A stretch of 56,917 bases of DNA from Planctomycetaceae bacterium (GTDB lineage: Bacteria > Planctomycetota > Planctomycetia > Planctomycetales > Planctomycetaceae), in contig JADZEF010000159.1 of NCBI GenBank assembly GCA_020850695.1, positions 1-56,917 on the forward strand, given 5' to 3'. How positions within the stretch are numbered: position 1 is the stretch's first letter; each line of letters opens with the position of its first letter. The translations under genes were made by a program, and so were the position numbers. Of this stretch, positions 54,606 through 56,917 are shown one piece after another. The notes below the pieces were generated by a model. The model had not been told where the DNA came from. It did no database searches and worked only from the letters and a program-made list of their open reading frames with translations.

Positions 54606-56540
54606 TCAGCTCTCGGCTTCTTCGAGGTACGTGTAGCCGTTGAGGCCATCCTCGTAGAACTTCACGAAGCGGCCGGCCTGCTGGTGGCCGATGCGGCCTT
54701 CGCGGACGGCAACTTCCACCGCGGCCTGAAGCTGGTTGATCATGTCCTTCCCCTTGAACTGGACATAATCGAGCACCTCGCTGACGGTGTCCCCCTTGAT
54801 GATCGCCTCGAGGAGCACCTCGCCCGATTCGCTCAGGTCGACGTGCACCGCGTTCGTGTCGCCGAAGAGGTTGTGCAGGTCGCCGAGGATTTCCTGGTAG
54901 GCTCCGACGAGGAACGCCCCCAGCAGGTACGGCTTGCCATCGTACGAGTGGAGCTGCAGGGTGCGGCGGACGTCGCGACGGTCGATGAACTGGTCGATCT
55001 TGCCGTCCGAGTCGCAGGTCACGTCGCACAGCACCGCATGCCGCGTCGGCTTCTCTTCCAGCCGGTGGATCGGCATGATCGGGAAGAGCTGGTTGATGGC
55101 CCAGCTGTCGGGCATCGACTGGAACAGCGAGAAGTTGCAGAAGTAGGTGTCGGAGAGCATCTTGTCGAGCCCCGACAGTTCGTCCGGCACGTACTCCATT
55201 TCCTTCAGCAGCCGCCGGATGCGGTGCATGATGGCGAAGTAGAGGTCTTCGGCGATGACCCGCTGCTCGAGCGGGAGGTAGCCGGTGCTGAAGAGGTTCA
55301 TCGCCATGTCGAGGTCCTGCTGGGCGTCGTGGTACGACTCCAGCGCATTCCTCGCGTTGACCGAGTTGAACGTCAGCAGCAGGTCGTGCAGGGGCTGCTC
55401 GTAATCGTTGGGAATCTCGCGGGGGATCGGCCCCGACTTCCCCTGGTTGGCGACGCCGAGCGTGCCGAAGATGAGCATGCTGTGGTAGGCGACGACCGCT
55501 CGCCCGCTCTCCGAAATGATATTCGGATGGGCGACGCCCGCTTCATCGCACACCGTCTGCACCTGGTACACGACGTCGTTCGCGTACTCCTGCAGCGTGT
55601 AGTTGATGCTCGACTCGAAGTTCGTCTGCGAGCCGTCGTAGTCGACGCCGAGCCCGCCGCCGATGTCGAGGTATTCGAGCCCCGCCCCGCGCTTGCTCAG
55701 GTCGACATAGACCCGCACCGCCTCGTTGATGGCGCTCTTCACCTGGCGGATGTTGGTGATCTGGCTGCCGAGGTGGAAGTGGAGCAGCTTGAAGCAGTCG
55801 GCCATGCCGCGCTTCGTCAGCTCTTCCTGGGCCTGCAGAATTTCGCTGACCGTGAGGCCGAACTTCGAGCGATACCCGCCCGAGGCCTGCCACCTCCCGG
55901 AGCCCTTGGTCGCGAGCTTCACCCGCATGCCGATCATCGGCCGCACGCCGACCTTCTCGGCCTGCTGCAGGATCAGGTCGAGCTCGGTGTATTTCTCGAC
56001 GACGGGGATGACGGTGCGGCCGATCTTCTGGGCCAGCAGCGCCATCTCGATGAATTCGGAGTCCTTGAAGCCGTTGCAGATGATGGGCATGCCGGGGGTC
56101 GTCATGGCGATGACGGCCAGCAGCTCGGGCTTGCTGCCCGCTTCCAGCCCGAAGCCGTACGGCCGCCCGTATTCGACGATCTTCTCGACCACCTGCCGCT
56201 GCTGGTTCACCTTGATGGGGTAAACGCAGGCATACTTGCCCTTGTAGTCGTGCTCGCGGATCGAATTCGCGAAGACGTCGTGCAGTTCCTTCAGGCGATC
56301 GCGGAGGATGCCGTTAAAACGGACCAGGACCGGCAGATCGAGCCCGCGGAGATCGAGGCGGTCGACGAGTTCCTTGAGGTCGAGCGACCGGTTCGGGTCG
56401 CGGTCCGGGTGGACGCGGAGGTTCCCGTTCGTCCCCACCGAGAAGTATCCCTTCCCCCAGCGCGGCACATCGTAGAGTTCAGAAGCATCGGTCGTCGTCC
56501 AACCGCGGGCGGTATCGGCGAGGCTCAGGCGGTCACCCAT
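54606..56540 (-). CDS. speA: Biosynthetic arginine decarboxylase
   Basis: This 644-residue PLP enzyme of the alanine-racemase-fold type converts arginine to agmatine, the first step of the agmatine route to putrescine. Readable motifs are YPIKVNQQRQVV (PLP Lys110), FGLEAGSKPELL, LLHFHLGSQITNI, YLDIGGGLGVDYDG and CDVTCDSDGKIDQF near 523. The size agrees with SpeA (about 630-660). The start is ambiguous: ATG 56540 has GGAG upstream; GTG 56612 has GAGG upstream and would add 24 residues encoded by a repeat (PVSQSPRPPVSQS). I prefer 56540. Its own terminator follows. Confidence 0.93.
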   Translation of the reverse strand: MGDRLSLADTARGWTTTDASELYDVPRWGKGYFSVGTNGNLRVHPDRDPNRSLDLKELVDRLDLRGLDLPVLVRFNGILRDRLKELHDVFANSIREHDYKGKYACVYPIKVNQQRQVVEKIVEYGRPYGFGLEAGSKPELLAVIAMTTPGMPIICNGFKDSEFIEMALLAQKIGRTVIPVVEKYTELDLILQQAEKVGVRPMIGMRVKLATKGSGRWQASGGYRSKFGLTVSEILQAQEELTKRGMADCFKLLHFHLGSQITNIRQVKSAINEAVRVYVDLSKRGAGLEYLDIGGGLGVDYDGSQTNFESSINYTLQEYANDVVYQVQTVCDEAGVAHPNIISESGRAVVAYHSMLIFGTLGVANQGKSGPIPREIPNDYEQPLHDLLLTFNSVNARNALESYHDAQQDLDMAMNLFSTGYLPLEQRVIAEDLYFAIMHRIRRLLKEMEYVPDELSGLDKMLSDTYFCNFSLFQSMPDSWAINQLFPIMPIHRLEEKPTRHAVLCDVTCDSDGKIDQFIDRRDVRRTLQLHSYDGKPYLLGAFLVGAYQEILGDLHNLFGDTNAVHVDLSESGEVLLEAIIKGDTVSEVLDYVQFKGKDMINQLQAAVEVAVREGRIGHQQAGRFVKFYEDGLNGYTYLEEAES

Positions 56541-56917
56541 CAAGGGAGCTCCGGGGGCAGATTGAGAGACTGGGGGACGGGGGGATTGAGAGACAGGGGT
56601 GTCGGTGGTCACCGTTCGGTCCTCGGACGATTCTGGTTGCTGCGGTCGTCGCTGGTGAGTGACGGTGCCTTCGACGGGGCGATGGCCACCCGCGTCCGGA
56701 AACGAAGCGCATTATTCTGCGCCAATTGTCCTGTCGGCATAAGGGTTTGCCGTGTGAATTCCGAGGAGAATCGGCAAATCGTCCGGAAGGCTCAACCGAT
56801 CCGGCATTCTCGAATCGGCCGGGGGGAGCTATTAAAGACGCGGATAACTGTCGTGGCGGAGGATGGAGTGACGGAGAGATTGAGGGACAGAGGGAAAAGG
56901 CAGCTCGGCTCCCTCCC
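56541..56917. repeat. speA upstream region with ATTGAGAGAC direct repeats
   Basis: ATTGAGAGAC occurs at 56561-56570 and 56585-56594, and as ATTGAGGGAC at 56879-56888. The first two lie in the open frame ahead of the speA ATG. No other gene is seen to the window end. Confidence 0.55.

Overview
The window comes from a high-GC planctomycete, probably a Planctomycetales genome. Several gene families that are typical of that phylum occur together: three DUF1501 proteins with Tat-type leaders, a DUF1559 protein with a prepilin leader, a secreted Gfo/Idh/MocA oxidoreductase, a DUF1111 dihaem cytochrome, an Lpg1974-like outer-membrane protein, and the MTExEW protein family. No rRNA, tRNA or CRISPR array was seen. 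Genes are mostly single or in short units, separated by intergenic DNA that is unusually rich in palindromes and 7-nt tandem words.

Layout. 0-5 kb: edge of a probable transposase gene, an AAA+ ATPase, then a Ser/Thr kinase fused to a tubulin/FtsZ-like domain whose start codon abuts a perfect array of twelve 7-mers. 5-13.5 kb, all minus strand: zinc-ribbon membrane protein, DUF1111 cytochrome, small membrane protein, a translationally coupled VWA protein and YbhN-type membrane protein, and an oxidoreductase. 13.9-18.3 kb: DUF1501, an SDR, a small Cys-rich ORF, a WecA-type sugar-phosphate transferase. 18.6-26.2 kb: TPR protein, small membrane proteins (two overlapping by 137 bp), an enolase-superfamily dehydratase, a pseudopilin, a lipoprotein and a porin-like protein. 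26.3-33 kb: DUF1801, a cystathionine gamma-synthase-type PLP enzyme, then an AT-richer accessory island (HTH protein, small unknown, HelD-like SF1 helicase), then pgi. 33-38.5 kb: DUF11 protein with an Arg/Asp-rich N-terminus, trmB and fabZ overlapping by 4 bp, and a HAD-like protein lacking its nucleophile Asp. 38.9-45.8 kb: tandem DUF1501 genes, an oleC-oleD pair for long-chain olefin synthesis, and an SDR. 46.3-51.3 kb: csrA with a long C-terminal tail, an S41 protease with an Arg/Asp/Tyr-rich spacer, and a secreted metzincin-like protein. 51.4-56.6 kb: SMI1/KNR4 protein, a planctomycete MTExEW protein, a frameshifted beta-propeller gene and speA.

The most interesting points are: (i) the kinase-tubulin fusion beside an AAA+ ATPase, in a phylum known for lacking FtsZ; (ii) a dense population of dispersed palindromic and heptad-periodic intergenic repeats, including a 43-bp element found at 36.3 kb and again inside the 5' coding part of the metzincin gene; (iii) the HelD-like helicase island as a possible defence locus; and (iv) the oleCD pair without oleA or oleB nearby. 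All functional calls come from reading motifs by eye. No database search was run.
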